The notes: generated by a model not told the origin, from the letters alone. A DNA stretch of 64,000 nucleotides from Lophium mytilinum (GCA_010093605.1 MU004189.1:1681834-1745833), one strand, 5' to 3'; counted from the stretch's first letter, positions 11,879 to 24,592 are shown. Numbers and translations are program-made.

Positions 11879-14800
11879 ATGAAGCGCTCCTACAAGCCCG
11901 AATTCCAGAAACCTCCGCGGTCCATCACCCCTCCGCCGCCGGACGTCGAGCCGCTCACCCCAGTCCACGAGCGCGACCATTTGCTGTTTTCCTTGGACCG
12001 CAATGGCACACACAACGCGCAGCATTACGGCGGCGAGCAGGACCTTGGCCACCTCAATGGGTTGCGTCGCGATGGCTTCTCTCACGCCCGCCTCACGTCG
12101 CCGAACGACGGCTATCTCGCGCGTCCGCGCAGTTCATATGCTCATGCCCACGGCTCCCCCATCGACACGCTCGCGAATGCAGCATCGTCTTTGGCCGCAA
12201 GTCCGGTATTCCCCCAGCCTTCTCGCCGTCCCTCGCAACCACCGATAAGCCCTACCAACACATCGCACTTCGCCTCCATCGGCGGTCGTTTCAGAGATGA
12301 CCATAGCTATAATGAGCGGCCGGCGAAGCGCGCGCGCTCCGAGTTCTTCCCATCTCCACAGCATGCTTTCGCCGCTTCGCGACCGATGACGAGTCATGTC
12401 CTGTCACCGCAATGGAATGTCGAAGAAATGGTGGATAGCGGCACTAGGATGTATCAAGAACGCCCAATGCCTAGCCAGGCTCCTCCTGATATGAGAAGGC
12501 TTTCCGAAGCACAGCTACTCCTGGACTTCACGCGCACTGCCTATACTACTTCCGTAACAACCCAATCACAGCCCCACGCAACTAATGGACGGAGCACAGT
12601 ATACGCCGCGCACTCAGACATGTCCAATTCCCACGGCATCCTAGTCACAGACGACCTCATTTCTCGCCGGCAGCCTCATTATCAAGATATATCACGGAAG
12701 CATGGCGAGAAAATGCCCGTGGCAGGCTCGTCCGGAGGGCCTTCATTGAAGGATACCTTTGAGGATTCTGCTCTGGCTTCGGCTGTGCAGACGCATACCC
12801 CACCAGACGATGCATATAATGCGGCCAGCTCACTGATCTTGCCCGAGACCAACGGCTATGTCGAAATGAAGAAGACAAAGCCACATCAGGGATGGCCGAA
12901 GGGGAAGCCCAGAGGTCCTCGGACGGGAAGTTCTAGTGGCAAGAAGAGGAAGGTCGCAGCTAAAGTCAAGACTACTATTCCCAGAAGCCCAAAGGGTGCT
13001 CCCGATCAGCTTCAATCACCACAGAGCCTTCCCACTAGTTCTCCCAAATTCTCGGCGCTCGAACAGCCAAGCAATTTCGAAGGACGTCTATCATGGCAAC
13101 GACAAAACGCGGCGCGAGATCGACGGCATTCAGCGTCTGACCTGGCAAGACCTGACTGTGGAAAAATTCCCAGCATATCGGAGCCACACCGTGCCTTGTC
13201 TGTTCCGCCCGATAACAGCATGACAATCACTGCACCACCCGTCGAAGAATCTAAAAATTCCTCTGCAAAGGACAGTAGCGCGAAGGCACAGCGTACCATA
13301 TGCGCTGGGTGCAACTTTACCTCATCGACCGTCCTCACAGGAGAAAGCCAAGATTGGATCCGCTGCGACGGGTGCAACGACTGGTTTCATTTCGCTTGTG
13401 CTGGGTTCCAGACTGCACGCGACGTTAGGGGCGTAGACAAGTACTTTTGTCGCCCATGTAAACCCACACATGGTCCTACCACATGTAAGTATTCCAGCTT
13501 TTGTATTCAAAATCAAAACTGAACACGTGCAGATGTTCGCAAATCCACTCGTGCCCATAGCACTGTCGATTATGCCGGTCTCAATGAGGGTGTCCTGCGG
13601 ACATCAGACGAAAATCCGGAACATCACTACATTCGGAACTTCAAAGATGGCACCTACCAGTTCGACAAGGACACTTTCGCTCGCATGCCACCCGAACTCG
13701 TAAACCTAGAGTATTTTGAAAAGATGAACGGGTTTCGTGAGCCAATCGTAATTCCTGCAAGCCTCAATCCCCGTCCAAAAGCCCCAGGATCCGATGACGA
13801 GATGACGGATGTCATCAACGAGAATACGGACCTGCCATTTGAATCAGAATCTGAGCATTACGACTATGAAAGCGTTCAAGACGACGGCCAAGACAAATTG
13901 GACATGGTCATACCGCAGGGCTTGACAGTTCGCCGCGTTGCAGAGATGTATGGACTCGGAGAGCCTGTTGAAGTCATCGACGTCAAATCGCAATCAGGTG
14001 AACCTGATAAGAAATGGGACATGAAGAGATGGGCAGATTATTACGAAGAAGCGGGTGAAAAAATCGTCCGAAATGTCATCAGCCTCGAGGTCTCAAAGAG
14101 CAAACTTGGTAGATTGATCCGGAGACCCAAGGTGGTTCGTGACATGGATCTCCAGGATTCAGTTTGGCCCGAGGAAGACAAAGCGAATGCCCCGAAGGTC
14201 CAATTCTATTGCTTAATGTCTGTCGCAGACTGTTACACAGACTTCCATATCGATTTTGGAGGCTCTTCCGTTTACTACCACATCGTCAAAGGGAAGAAGA
14301 CCTTCTTCTTCATTCCCCCGACGAAGCAGAACCTCAAGAAATACGAGGACTGGTGTTTGTCTCCCGCCCAAAACCACACATTCCTAGCCCACCAGGTCAA
14401 GGAATGCTACCGTGTCGACCTGTCGGAGGGAGACACCATGCTTATTCCAGCAGGCTGGATACACGCTGTTTGGACTCCAGAGAACAGTTTAGTTATCGGC
14501 GGCAACTTTCTTACTCGGCTCAACTACGGCATGCAAATCCGCGTCTTCGAGGTTGAGAAGGCCACGAAGGTCGCAAGGAAATTCCGCTATCCCAACTTCC
14601 AAAAAGTCCTATGGCTCACGATGTTGAAGTACCTTGACGACGACCCGCTTCCCCAGCTCGTTGCAAACCTACTGAGCGAAGGCAAGAAGTTTGAGAGGCA
14701 GATTGCTATCTACTGTGAATCTGATCGCTTTGGACACAATTCCCACCTAGGCACTCAGTACTACAATTCACGCTACTATTCCAAAGCTGAACTAGATGGT

Positions 14801-16570
14801 CTTCCAGATCTGGCCAACTACATCTGGCGAACCGTCATGATTTCCCTGGGCCAAATCGAAGGAATTACACAGGAAGTACGTAATGCGGTAAAGCGGTCCA
14901 TACCGAAGGGACGAGGAGATCCATTGGAACTAGTGAAAAAGTTCGCTATGTGGACAGCTTGGAAAAGGGGAAACGAAGAGATTCCTCAATGGGCGCATCC
15001 CCAGGCTCTTCTACTCGAGACCGGACCATCAAAGGGTGAAGCCAAACTCAGTGCTGCCGCATTGAAGAAACTGGAGCGTAAGTCCTGGAGTGAGGCCTTC
15101 CGAGCCTCCCGAGACCGACCTTCACGGCAGATGCCAACAGTGGCAGACACGGGTGTTACAAATGGTTCCGCAACTAGCCATCCATTAGCTCCAACCCCCA
15201 ACGTTTCCCACCGACCGGTACTGGAGAACGGACGCCACCTCAGCACCCCTAAAACATCTCAGCTAGGACCTAAGCGGATTGCTTGCGACGCTTGTAGGAA
15301 GCGAAGGATCCGATGCAAGCACAAAGATGCCTTGACCGAGTCTCAAAAGATCATGGCAAATTCAAGCCCAATAATGGTCTCAACTCCTTTGATTGGAGGC
15401 TCAAGCCTTGCTGGAGCACCCCTTCCACCTGGACAGCCTATCAAGCTGTTGGCCAGTGACATGGAGCCAGTAGCCTCAGTTCAACCAAAACCGCCGAAAT
15501 CAAATGGTATCCTAGTAGCGGAAGCTGGAGCGTCCTCTTCCGATTTCTCTCTAGATACGCCAAACAACAAATCCGGAAGGGTAAAAGCATGCCTCGATTG
15601 TCGCAAAAGCAAGGTAAATCAACCACCGACACTGAACAACTATAGCACTGACCATTTACGACAGCGCCGATGCATACACGATGAGCACGGCAGAGTTGAT
15701 CCAGTCAAGGCATCTGAGGCGCCGGTTCCTCGTGGTTCAGCAACAAAGAAACGCAAACACGGCGACGATGATGCCAGTCCTGTAAGCAAGAAGGTGAAGG
15801 GGGAGCCTCTTCCTATGGCGACACTGGCATATCCTGGGGAGCTTTTGCCACCAATGTCGCCGGCCATCGACCCTCAACTTGAGGAGCCCTCATATCCTCT
15901 ACCATTCCTACCAGAGCTCCGTGATTCCATCACAGTATCGTCGCTTGCGAAGAAACCACAACTTTCTCCGCAAAGCGAAGCGGACTTGCGCGGCACCTCC
16001 TCACAAGTTTATGGTAGAGCTTCGGCCGATATACCATCCACTTTGTCTACCGTCGACCCGATAGTCTCCTCGATTGAACAGTCACAGGACGATCAAATCA
16101 CGGTTTCTGCGTGGGAGCGGCAATCTTCTCAGAATTCGCCTACCAAGGTTGACCCAGTTACGCCACGTCGAAAGCTCGACTCGAATCCTCGTCGCTACGA
16201 GATCATCAATCAATCATCACCGTTGTCAGATGCTGCTCAGATTGTATCTCCAGCGCACGATCAACATGAAGATTCTCTATTGGAATCTGTCCACGTTGCC
16301 GTATCTTCGACACACAAAGATAACAATGGTCGGAAGATGAGCCACACTCCACGACCTTTATCGAGCGGCAAGGGCGGTCCCCCTACATCGGCGGGCGTTA
16401 GCAAGTCTCGGCGTGACAGCAAGGGCACGATCAAAGTAACGCAAAAGGCAAGAACGGTGTCAGGTTCCTCGGCAACTACCGGAATGACTCTGGCAGAGGA
16501 GGAGGCAAATGCGCGTCTCATTAAAGAATTGCAGGCTTCGGAGTATTCGCTAAGGAGACGAAGCAAATGA
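11879..16570 (+). CDS. jhd1: PHD-JmjC histone demethylase, KDM2/JHD1 type
   Basis: Predicted Fe(II)/2-oxoglutarate H3K36 demethylase in the nucleus. Exons 11879-13484, 13533-15613 and 15665-16570 give 1530 residues. The 48-bp first intron and 51-bp second intron have clear GTAAGT/GTAAAT..CAG signals; the second is in frame and would be read through if missed. A PHD finger lies at about 474-530 (CAGC, WIRCDGC, WFHFACAGF, FCRPC). The JmjC domain (about 715-880) has the iron triad H-x-D in TDFHIDFGG and the distal His in GWIHAVWTPE, with the 2-oxoglutarate Lys in KGKKTFFF, so it looks catalytically competent. After it come two half Zn2Cys6-like clusters, CDACRKRRIRC and, after splicing, CLDCRKSKRRC, then a long Ser/Pro-rich tail. 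Substrate is inferred from closest resemblance to KDM2A. Confidence 0.88.
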
Positions 16571-17448
16571 GCGAGCTGTTTGCGAAGAGTTTGATACGAT
16601 GACTGGTCTATTTTATGTTTATCCTGCGACGGTTGGGCTAGTGCAGCCTGAGTCACGAAGGTTCCTTTGGAATGAGGCTTCATACCGGCGTGCTCTTGAG
16701 TTTTTTTTCTAGGATTCGGGTGGGTAGGCGTCAACATTCGTCTAGGATGGTACCAATACCCGTGTAACACTTTACTGGCTGCATTTGAATTCTTTGCGAG
16801 GCGCTACTTCTTGACAGGGCTGCATGGGTCCTTTATCAGTGCGGGGTATTAATAGGGCTATTGGTTATCGTGTGTTGTTAGAATCACTTATGAGATTTCC
16901 ATTATACAGCGTCGTCGTCAGCCTTTGTACTGTTTATCATATGAAAAGTGTTTCAACCTGCTCTCACGGATGTGCACGGAAAGGAAACGACCATTTGACC
17001 GGCTTTTTACTTGCCTCATGGTGCTCATGCCTAACAATCACCATACTTGAGAGTTGCCGTATTCGGGTCGGCAGTGCACCACTTAAGACATGTAGGATTC
17101 GCCGACCGCAAGTAGATGAGGCAACAGGTCACCCGCACGTTGCCATAGAAGGCCTGATAGTCTTGCCTTTTTGTTTTAACAAGATAGCCGTCTGTGTTTC
17201 ATTTTCCTCTCACGTTCGTTGTGCACAACGCTCGAAGGGTCATCTGAAACCAAGGCTTTCGCATGACCACGAGAGAGTCTGATCATGTAACGGTTCTTCA
17301 TAGTATTAGAAAGGGAGGTTGGCGTTCTTTCACTCTCTTCAAGTAAACACTAATCCCTCCCTTTCAACATTATGTGCTATTCCAAGTCTTGATATTCCTG
17401 TTTGTATCTGTTTGATCTTTTCCGCTGGTCGTTGAAGCCTCGCCCTCA
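16571..17448. other. Intergenic, nothing recognised
   Basis: 3' flank of the demethylase gene and 5' flank of the His-rich gene. Open frames here (for example 16824-17282) show no recognised protein features. Confidence 0.45.
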
Positions 17449-18105
17449 ATGTGCTGGATAACCTTCAGCTCCGCTTCTTCTCACAAGAGAAGAGCATCCC
17501 CAGTTCCCTATCCAAGTGGCCCTCGCATCATTACAATACCCCCAGAGCCAGAGATCCACCATCGACATCGACATGTCCGTCTCGTAGTCCCTAACACGTC
17601 GTTCCCTTCAGATCACATACACAAGAACCCTTTCCATCCCCACCACCAAAATTATCACCACAAACACCATCGACATCCGAGACCAGACACTCTGCGTGGG
17701 CATGGCATCAAACGCGACACTTCACCTCCACCGCCTCCACCCCCGAGTCCGACGGGGAAAAGCGTGCATTTCAGTCCTGACCTCCATTCCAGCAGGCTCA
17801 AGTGGCCATGGATTGCAGATCCCCTACCGAAAGCTCCAAAAGAGGAGTTCACTGCATACCGAACAGTTTACGCATCGCCTCCGCCTATGAGACGGCATGA
17901 AAGCACGACTCGATCGGCGACTAGAGATGCATTGAGTTCCAGAGATCGAAGGTCCCCAGGGCGCTTGCGAAGAGTTGCAGGCTACGATGTGCTGGCTTCC
18001 GAAGTGCCGTGGAGCTGGGACTGCATTGAAGAGCAGCCAAGGCGGAAGAGGAGAGGCGACAGACTCAACTACCCGCCATTTGGGCCGTCGAGCAGCTGGA
18101 TGTGA
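17449..18105 (+). CDS. Hypothetical His- and Pro-rich protein, 218 aa
   Basis: Single-exon frame starting MCWITFSSASSHKRR. Residues about 35-80 are very rich in histidine (HHRHRHVRLVV, FHPHHQNYHHKHHRHPRP), followed by a proline run (SPPPPPPPSP) and a basic C-terminal half containing RRKRRGDRLNYPPFGPSS. There is no signal peptide or membrane segment. The low-complexity composition and the WIADPLPKAP / VPWSWDCIEE segments suggest a real, rapidly evolving protein, possibly metal-binding through the histidines. No family recognised; function unknown. Confidence 0.5.
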   Translation: MCWITFSSASSHKRRASPVPYPSGPRIITIPPEPEIHHRHRHVRLVVPNTSFPSDHIHKNPFHPHHQNYHHKHHRHPRPDTLRGHGIKRDTSPPPPPPPSPTGKSVHFSPDLHSSRLKWPWIADPLPKAPKEEFTAYRTVYASPPPMRRHESTTRSATRDALSSRDRRSPGRLRRVAGYDVLASEVPWSWDCIEEQPRRKRRGDRLNYPPFGPSSSWM

Positions 18106-18497
18106 AGGGTGCTGGCAACAGCAACGCCAAGGCCTCATATTCTACCGGGGCTGTCGACGAACGAGTCACTTTCAAGACTATTCACCATCTGATGCAGACA
18201 GCGGAGCAGGCGTGCTGGTGCGGCGTGACTCGCACCTGGAGCATGACAAGGTCGGCATGTCGGGTTGACACAGGGCCCTGGGGGCTGTGGTTGTTTTAGA
18301 GCCCGGCTGATCGTCCACGCTAGGGCTGGATCCGGCCTAGCTTTGTTATCCGCCCAGCATCCCACTCACCTCCACACCTCAGCCCTTCCGCGCTGCCCTC
18401 ACTCCCTCGAATCCACAGCACAACTACGACCCCAGCGTCCCCCTTCCAGCTTCCACTACCCCGACCCTTCTCCAGTCGTCAAGCGAAGCCCGAGTTG
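18106..18497. promoter_or_regulatory. Upstream region of SUI1
   Basis: 392 bp between two plus-strand genes. The last 130 bp are strongly pyrimidine-rich (18360-18480), as expected for the leader of a highly expressed fungal gene. Confidence 0.4.
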
Positions 18498-19097
18498 ATG
18501 TCCACTATCGAAAACCTCAAGTCTTTCGGTACGTTAACGTCAGCAAACCCCGCACAGCCCCGCCAACGCAGATTCCTCTGCACTTCAGCAGCACCGGCCC
18601 GCGACCTCAAGCGGGGCCTCTGCAGCATTACTATCGATGACTGAGTGCGATTGCTGACTGTAAACGTAGACCCTTTCGCCGAGGCCGAGTCCGAGCCTGG
18701 CGAAACCCAGCAGTCTCAGAATTACATCCACATACGCATCCAACGTACGACGCCTCATGCATAGCTAGTCTGGGTGTGGCTGACAATAAACACCAGAGCG
18801 TAATGGACGGAAGACCCTGACCACTGTGCAAGGGCTGCCCAAGAAGTTCGACCAGAAGAAGATTCTCAAGGTCATCAAGAAGAAGTTTGCTTGCAATGGC
18901 ACGATCGTCAACGACACGGAGATGGGCGAGGTGATCCAACTCCAAGGCGACCAGCGCAAGGATGTCCACGACTTCCTCGTCGATAAGAAGGAAGGTTTAG
19001 AGCTGGATGCGAAGACCATCAAGGTAAGACGCGAGCAAGGCTGGCGTGTTGGCTATCGTGCTAATATTCTTGTCCGTTTAAGGTCCACGGTTTCTAA
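18498..19097 (+). CDS. SUI1: Translation initiation factor eIF1 (SUI1)
   Basis: eIF1 binds the 40S subunit in the 43S complex and enforces AUG selection. Four exons: 18498-18528, 18670-18744, 18797-19023 and 19083-19097, giving 115 residues (yeast Sui1 108). Exon 1 encodes MSTIENLKSF. Exon 2 carries DPFAEAESEPGETQQ and NYIHIRIQ. Exon 3 carries the SUI1 fold (RNGRKTLTTVQGLP, FACNGTIVNDTEMGEVIQLQ, GDQRKDVHDFL). Exon 4 is only five codons (VHGF, stop), restoring the conserved C-terminus. All introns are GT..AG. The first is the longest (141 bp), as often seen in the leader part of fungal translation genes. Confidence 0.94.
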
Positions 19098-19488
19098 GCT
19101 GTCCATGCCTCGAAGCCCTCCGGCTCGGACGGACTCGGCATACAGTCGACGGCAAGTGGGATAATGGAGGGGCACGGTGACCAGAGATCGGGGTCACCTA
19201 CGGACGTAGCCCAGTTTTAGTGGGCAGAAATTGATATGCAACGGCCTACGGCTTTAGGAAAGCATACTTCTGCTTTGAACCGACATGACTTTATACGACT
19301 ACTGGAACGTGTGGGCTGTTTGTGATGTGCTCGACATGACTTAACAAAGGCTAACCACGCATGAATGTACAGGAATATGATCCTAGGCCGCGGTTATGCT
19401 AACAGACCATACGTTCTTCGTAATTACCTACATGTTGTACACAGTTATTCTACAAGAAACAGACAAACGACTTAAGGTTTCAAGGAAC
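19098..19488. other. Convergent 3' flanks of SUI1 and AIM24
   Basis: 391 bp with no open frame of note; contains both 3' ends. No explicit terminator motif is asserted. Confidence 0.45.
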
Positions 19489-20936
19489 CTATCTATCGTC
19501 AATTTTGACCTTCCCGTCCCGTCCTACCGTAGCATAACGCACATGTGTCTCCGATTCTTGTGGGATTGACAGAGCTGAAGCTGGCGCACTTGCGGTCTTT
19601 TCGCTGGTATCTGTCTTCCTTCTAGACGAAGTAGGCCCAGGCGGACTGTCCGCGATCTCGTTCACATCGCGTGCCGTTAGGACATCTCGTATGCTTGAGC
19701 CACGCGACTGCATGATGAGTGTTGACGGGCCTTGGAATTCGAGGAATAGCTAGTAATCATCGTCAGTTGAAGATTTTTCAAGTGCAGCTGTTCAAGCGTG
19801 CTTACTCTGTCTCCCCAAATTGTCCTTCTCAACCAGGTCCTCAAGGCGAAGAGAACTCCGGTGATGGTTCTCCATGTCGCTGTCTCCGCCATAGTCTTCA
19901 AGAATTTACTACTCTCTACCAGGGGACCAAAGTCATACTTTGGGATCTGAAAGCGCAGGGCAGTTGACTTGAATCTGTAAGGAAGCGGTGGGTTCGAGCC
20001 AAGTTCATAGGCTACGATGTGACTGCAACGGGTAAGTGTGAATCTCCGACATACGTGGTAAAACATACCTAGGATGCACGATATAGCTTTCTCCAGCCCT
20101 GAGCTGGACTTGATACAGCTGGCCCTTGCCTACGAGAGCCATCAACCCTCTACCGGTCACCTGGGAACTACCCCAATGTGCTATACTCTTCAAACGTTAG
20201 CGGGCTGACGTTCAATGATGCGTGCTCTGAACATACCATTTCAGTGTTGAGCTTCGGCTTCACAGCGAGCGCGTGGCCTGTCCATGCTAGCAACGCGTTA
20301 CGTTGTGATACCACCCAGTCTTGCCGGCCGTCGAGATGCACAACGGCGATTGAAGATATCGGAGCCTTGGTGGAGATGAGAGTCGTGATCGGGGTCGTGG
20401 AAGATATCTTCTGCCGTTAGAGACGAATACGTAATAAGTTTGAGATCGCGGCGTACTCGTTGGTAGAAGAATGGGATACCCAGAAAGGCACGCCTGAAGG
20501 GCTCCAGAAGGGATAGGGTGGAAACGGTCTATGGTATATCTTAGTTCCTTGCGTGTCTAGATTTCCGTGGTCTCTTACGTTCTCTGCCGCCCCGCTAACA
20601 CCGACTAGGGTCCCTCTGCGGGTATACAGATTCTGCGATGCGGACAACGACACGGAAAGTAGAGAGAATGGCGACCCAATCACTTCAAATCGAGCATCTG
20701 TGATACTAGTCAGCAAGTCTGCGAAGCACGCAAGTTTGGTCACATAGTAGGATACCTGGAGCGGGAGAGGAGCCAGCGGTACTGCTAGGGCTAAGGTCCT
20801 GGTCGACAATCGGTGATATCGAGGGTGTGGAACTGATGTGGACGAATCTTTTAAGCCCAATTGACGCGTACGGGCGAGCAGAGCTCACAAAGCGCCGGTT
20901 CGCCATACACCGCAGTGATGAATGCGCGGAGGGCAT
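19489..20936 (-). CDS. AIM24: Mitochondrial protein AIM24
   Basis: Inner-membrane protein that in yeast supports MICOS integrity and respiratory-complex composition. Seven minus-strand exons: 20936-20756, 20697-20579, 20528-20457, 20410-20237, 20187-20069, 20022-19806, 19749-19489, giving 380 residues (yeast 394). An alternative Met at 20906 gives 370 and begins [20 protein letters not shown], a good mitochondrial presequence (Arg/Ser, no acids). The core contains [72 protein letters not shown] and [19 protein letters not shown], the TRAP-like/AIM24 beta fold. All six introns keep frame, and the one before exon 5 has a GCTAAC branch point. Divergent from ATM1, so the two may share a promoter. 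Confidence 0.9.
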
Positions 20937-21217
20937 CGCTGCCGGCTGCTATACAGAAGTTTGCTGCTCGTTGAAGCTCTGGGTGCTCGGATTGGCAACA
21001 GGCGTATAGGGCTGAGTTGCAAAGTGCAAACATCACAAACAGCGGGAGGGCCGCCCGAGCACCTCCGAGATCGCGACATCAGCAAGCTTTCTCGCCTCAA
21101 CCCTCGCGTCCGTGTGCAGAGCTGCAGCTCCATGGCTGACAGCTACCCAGGATACAGCTTCCCAGCGCGCGAGTGACCTTGCCAATGCTTTCATAGGCCA
21201 CCTAATCCGCACCCACG
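20937..21217. promoter_or_regulatory. Shared promoter of AIM24 and ATM1
   Basis: 281 bp between the start codons of two divergent nuclear genes for mitochondrial proteins. No specific regulatory motif was identified. Confidence 0.45.
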
Positions 21218-23775
21218 ATGCTAGCACGCTCATTCACACGGGCCCTACTTCCCCGACCAACTACGCGCTTGAGCTATGCTGGCGCCTTTAACCAACGCAA
21301 TGCATATCGTCGAAGCAACCTGCTCCTCCCAACCCTACGAGTCTTTGCGACCAGCCCGCCTCACAGAAAGCAAAGCCATGGCCAACGGCCCCCCGGCCCG
21401 CCTCCAGAGGTTGTCGACAATGTGAAGCCAGAGTCGTTGGAGAAGAAGCCGGCGGCAGAGGCCACCAGGAAGGACCCGCTGCTGGCAGAGCAGGTCGTGT
21501 CAAACAAGGAGCAGCGTAAAGCAGACTGGGCAATTATGAAGGAAATGTCGAGGTATCTGTGGCCAAAGGTAGTGCCCGACTTCTACTATGATGAGGGGCT
21601 CTAATGCGTGGAAGGATAACCTTGGGACGCGGTTCCGTGTGGGAGTATCTGTTGGGCTACTTGTCGGAGCAAAGGTGGGATCGATAAACTCCCCAGGTGC
21701 AAATGAGCCAGCACTAAATAATCGACTAGATTCTGAATGTTCAAGTACCGTTTTACTTCAAGAGCATCGTCGACTCGATGAACATTGATTTTGTTGCCAT
21801 AGGCGGGACTGCGTGGACCGTGGCTGGATCCATGATTCTGGCGTGTAAGCTTTCCAATGGCTGCTTTAAGATATAACGGCTTATGCGTGAACGTGGTAGA
21901 TGGTGTGACAAGGATAGGGGCGACCCTTTTCCAGGAAGTTCGAAATGCGATATTCGCCAGCGTCGCACAGAAGGCTATCCGCAAGGTTGCCTGCAGTGTC
22001 TTTGAGCATCTGCTGCGGCTCGACTTGAACTTTCATCTGTCCCGCCAGACCGGAGGCTTGACAAGAGCTATTGACCGCGGTACCAAGGGTATCAGTTTCC
22101 TACTGAGCTCAATGGTCTTTCATATTCTGCCCACCGCCCTTGAGATCTCCCTGGTCTGTGGTATCCTCGTAAGCTTCTTCCATACAGCAGTCCATCTTTA
22201 GTAGACGTCGCTGAACACGACAGACTTATCAATATGGTGCCAAATTCGCTCTCATTACAGGAACCACGATGGCAGCGTACACGGCCTTCACAATCCTCAC
22301 AACCTCTTGGCGAACAAAGTTTCGGAAGCAGGCGAATGCTGCCGATAACAAAGCTGCCACTGTTGCAGTGGATTCGTTGATTAACTACGAAGCAGTAAAG
22401 GTATGTGGCTCTGCTAGTCTTAGGTTTGGCCTAGCTTAACAAGCGGTAGTACTTCAACAACGAGAAATACGAAGTGGGTCGTTACGATAAAGCCCTGCAG
22501 TCATACGAACATGCTTCTATCAAAGTAGCAACATCGTTGGCCCTCCTCAACTCCGGACAGAACCTCATCTTTTCTAGCGCTCTCACTGCTATGATGTTCT
22601 TGGCCGCAGATGGTGTGGCTACGGGCTCCCTAACCGTAGGTGATTTGGTCATGGTCAACCAGCTTGTGTTCCAGCTCTCGGTGCCTTTGAACTTCTTAGG
22701 TTCAGTGTACCGTGAACTTCGCCAGAGCCTCCTGGATATGGAGACGCTTTTCAATCTGCAAAAAGTCAACGTGGCCGTCAAGGAACCGAAAGACGTCAAG
22801 CCTCTAGTTCTTACTGGTGGTGAGATCCGATTTGAGAATGTCAAATTCGGCTATCGACCAGACAGGCCGATTCTGAAGAATCTGAGTTTCACGATCCCGG
22901 CTGGGAAGAAAGTCGCGATTGTTGGTCCAAGTGGTTGTGGAAAGTCCACTATTCTACGCCTCCTTTTCCGATCGTACGATGTTCAGGAAGGTCGAATACT
23001 AATCGACGGTCAAGACATCCGCGATGTCAGCCTCGAAAGCTTGAGGAAGGCTATTGGCGTAGTTCCCCAGGACACTCCTCTCTTCAATAACACGATTGAA
23101 CATAACATAAAGTATGGCAACATGGAAGCTACTGCGGAAGAGGTAAGGGCTGCTGCGAAGAAGGCGCACATACATCACAGCATACAACAATTCCCTGATG
23201 GGTACGACACCATGGTCGGAGAAAGGGGGATGATGATATCAGGTAATTAGTATGCGCCTTCTGAGAACTTCGATTGCTAATGTAAACAAGGGGGTGAGAA
23301 GCAACGCCTGGCCGTTTCCCGACTCATTCTCAAAGATCCTCCTCTATTATTTTTCGACGAGGCTGTATGTATATTGATACGAATACCGCAATTGCCTGTT
23401 CTGTTTGACTAACTCCTCAATAGACGTCTGCGCTTGATACCTACACAGAGCAGAGTCTCCTGGCGCATATCAATAGCATTCTCAAGGAAAAGAGTCGGAC
23501 CTCGGTTTTCGTCGCCCATCGACTGCGTACCATCTACGACAGCGATCTCATCATAGTCCTCCGATCCGGCGAAGTGGCCGAAAGTGGTACCCACGAAAAG
23601 CTAATAGATCGTGCTGGAGTCTATTCAGAGCTATGGAGTGGTAAGACATCCCAGAATCTTCCCGTCTCAGTCGTTTGCTGTTGAAATTCTACTTACTAAC
23701 CACTGAGCAGCGCAAGAGACGTCGCTTGACAGTAGCAATGATGAGACCAATTATTCAGGGGAAGGGTCTAGATAA
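21218..23775 (+). CDS. ATM1: Mitochondrial ABC exporter ATM1
   Basis: Half-size ABCB exporter of the inner mitochondrial membrane that sends a glutathione-linked sulfur species to the cytosol for Fe-S protein assembly. Nine exons: 21218-21568, 21615-21674, 21730-21844, 21900-22168, 22224-22400, 22450-23242, 23291-23364, 23424-23640, 23711-23775, total 706 residues. Arg-rich presequence [17 protein letters not shown]. The membrane domain includes [36 protein letters not shown] and [20 protein letters not shown]. The nucleotide-binding domain has Walker [10 protein letters not shown], a Q-loop [12 protein letters not shown], the signature SGGEKQR formed across an intron, Walker B LLFFDEA and the H-loop VAHR. 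A naive continuous reading across the third intron would insert 17 wrong residues; splicing at GTAAGC..GTAG restores AYGVTRIG. Confidence 0.95.
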
Positions 23776-24015
23776 TAGTTGGATTACAGTTGGATGTTTA
23801 TACCTCTCAACCTGGACCTAAAAGGAGTCCGCTGGAGCGGCAGGACTGAACTGTAACAATATACATCTTGATTCAAGTCATGCATTATACTACGCACAGC
23901 AGTAAAAGCTATACACGGCAATAATATAAAGCGAGTTATAATTAAATTATCTAATATACTTGAAAGCTCTATCTTTACATAAGTAGTATGTACTTAAAGA
24001 ACTTAATAAGTTGAC

Positions 24016-24278
24016 TGTTAAAAGTATAGAGTCGGTGTAAGAATAGATAGATAGATAGAAAGGAATAATATAACTTAAGTTCTATTCTATACTAACAGCA
24101 ACAAAGTTGTATATAAACACTATTTAATGCATTATAGCATGTTTCTTAAATATCCTTCTTATATTATCTACCATTTGTTGTAATACATTTAGACACTTTT
24201 AGTTTCATTCCTATTTAAAGACCTTTAAGCCTATTATACGTATAGATATACAACTCCTATATTATTATAAAACTTACA
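24016..24278 (-). repeat. Solo LTR, Copia family of this window (old)
   Basis: Reverse-oriented copy of the LTR found at both ends of the Copia element: begins TGTTAAAAGTATAGAGT and ends TTATAAAACTTACA, with the internal TAGA tract and the CTATACTAACAGCAA segment. Heavily diverged and AT-shifted. Flanking pentamers TTGAC / TAAAC match at only three positions, so the duplication has decayed or is absent. Confidence 0.65.
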
Positions 24279-24530
24279 TAAACTACTTGGCTAGGGAAAA
24301 AATTTAAACTAGAATAAGATATATTATATTAGATTACAGGCTTACAGCTCTTTAAAATAATATTATAGTATAGCAAAAAGGCATAGTAGTTAAGTCTAGA
24401 AGAGATAGGCTTATTTATAAGTCTATAGCTAGCAGTTATAACCAAAATACTATATAATAATATATTATATTTTTAAAAGTACAATATATATCTAGTCTTA
24501 ATAAATACTAGTCTCTATAATATAAAAGAG

Positions 24531-24551
24531 GATAGATAGATAGATATATAA

Positions 24552-24592
<41 letters not shown>

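Noticed and set aside
15283-15673. Separate Zn2Cys6 transcription-factor gene
   Set aside because: The Cys clusters are in frame with the JmjC protein, each is only half a zinc cluster, and no separate start or fungal TF domain is present.
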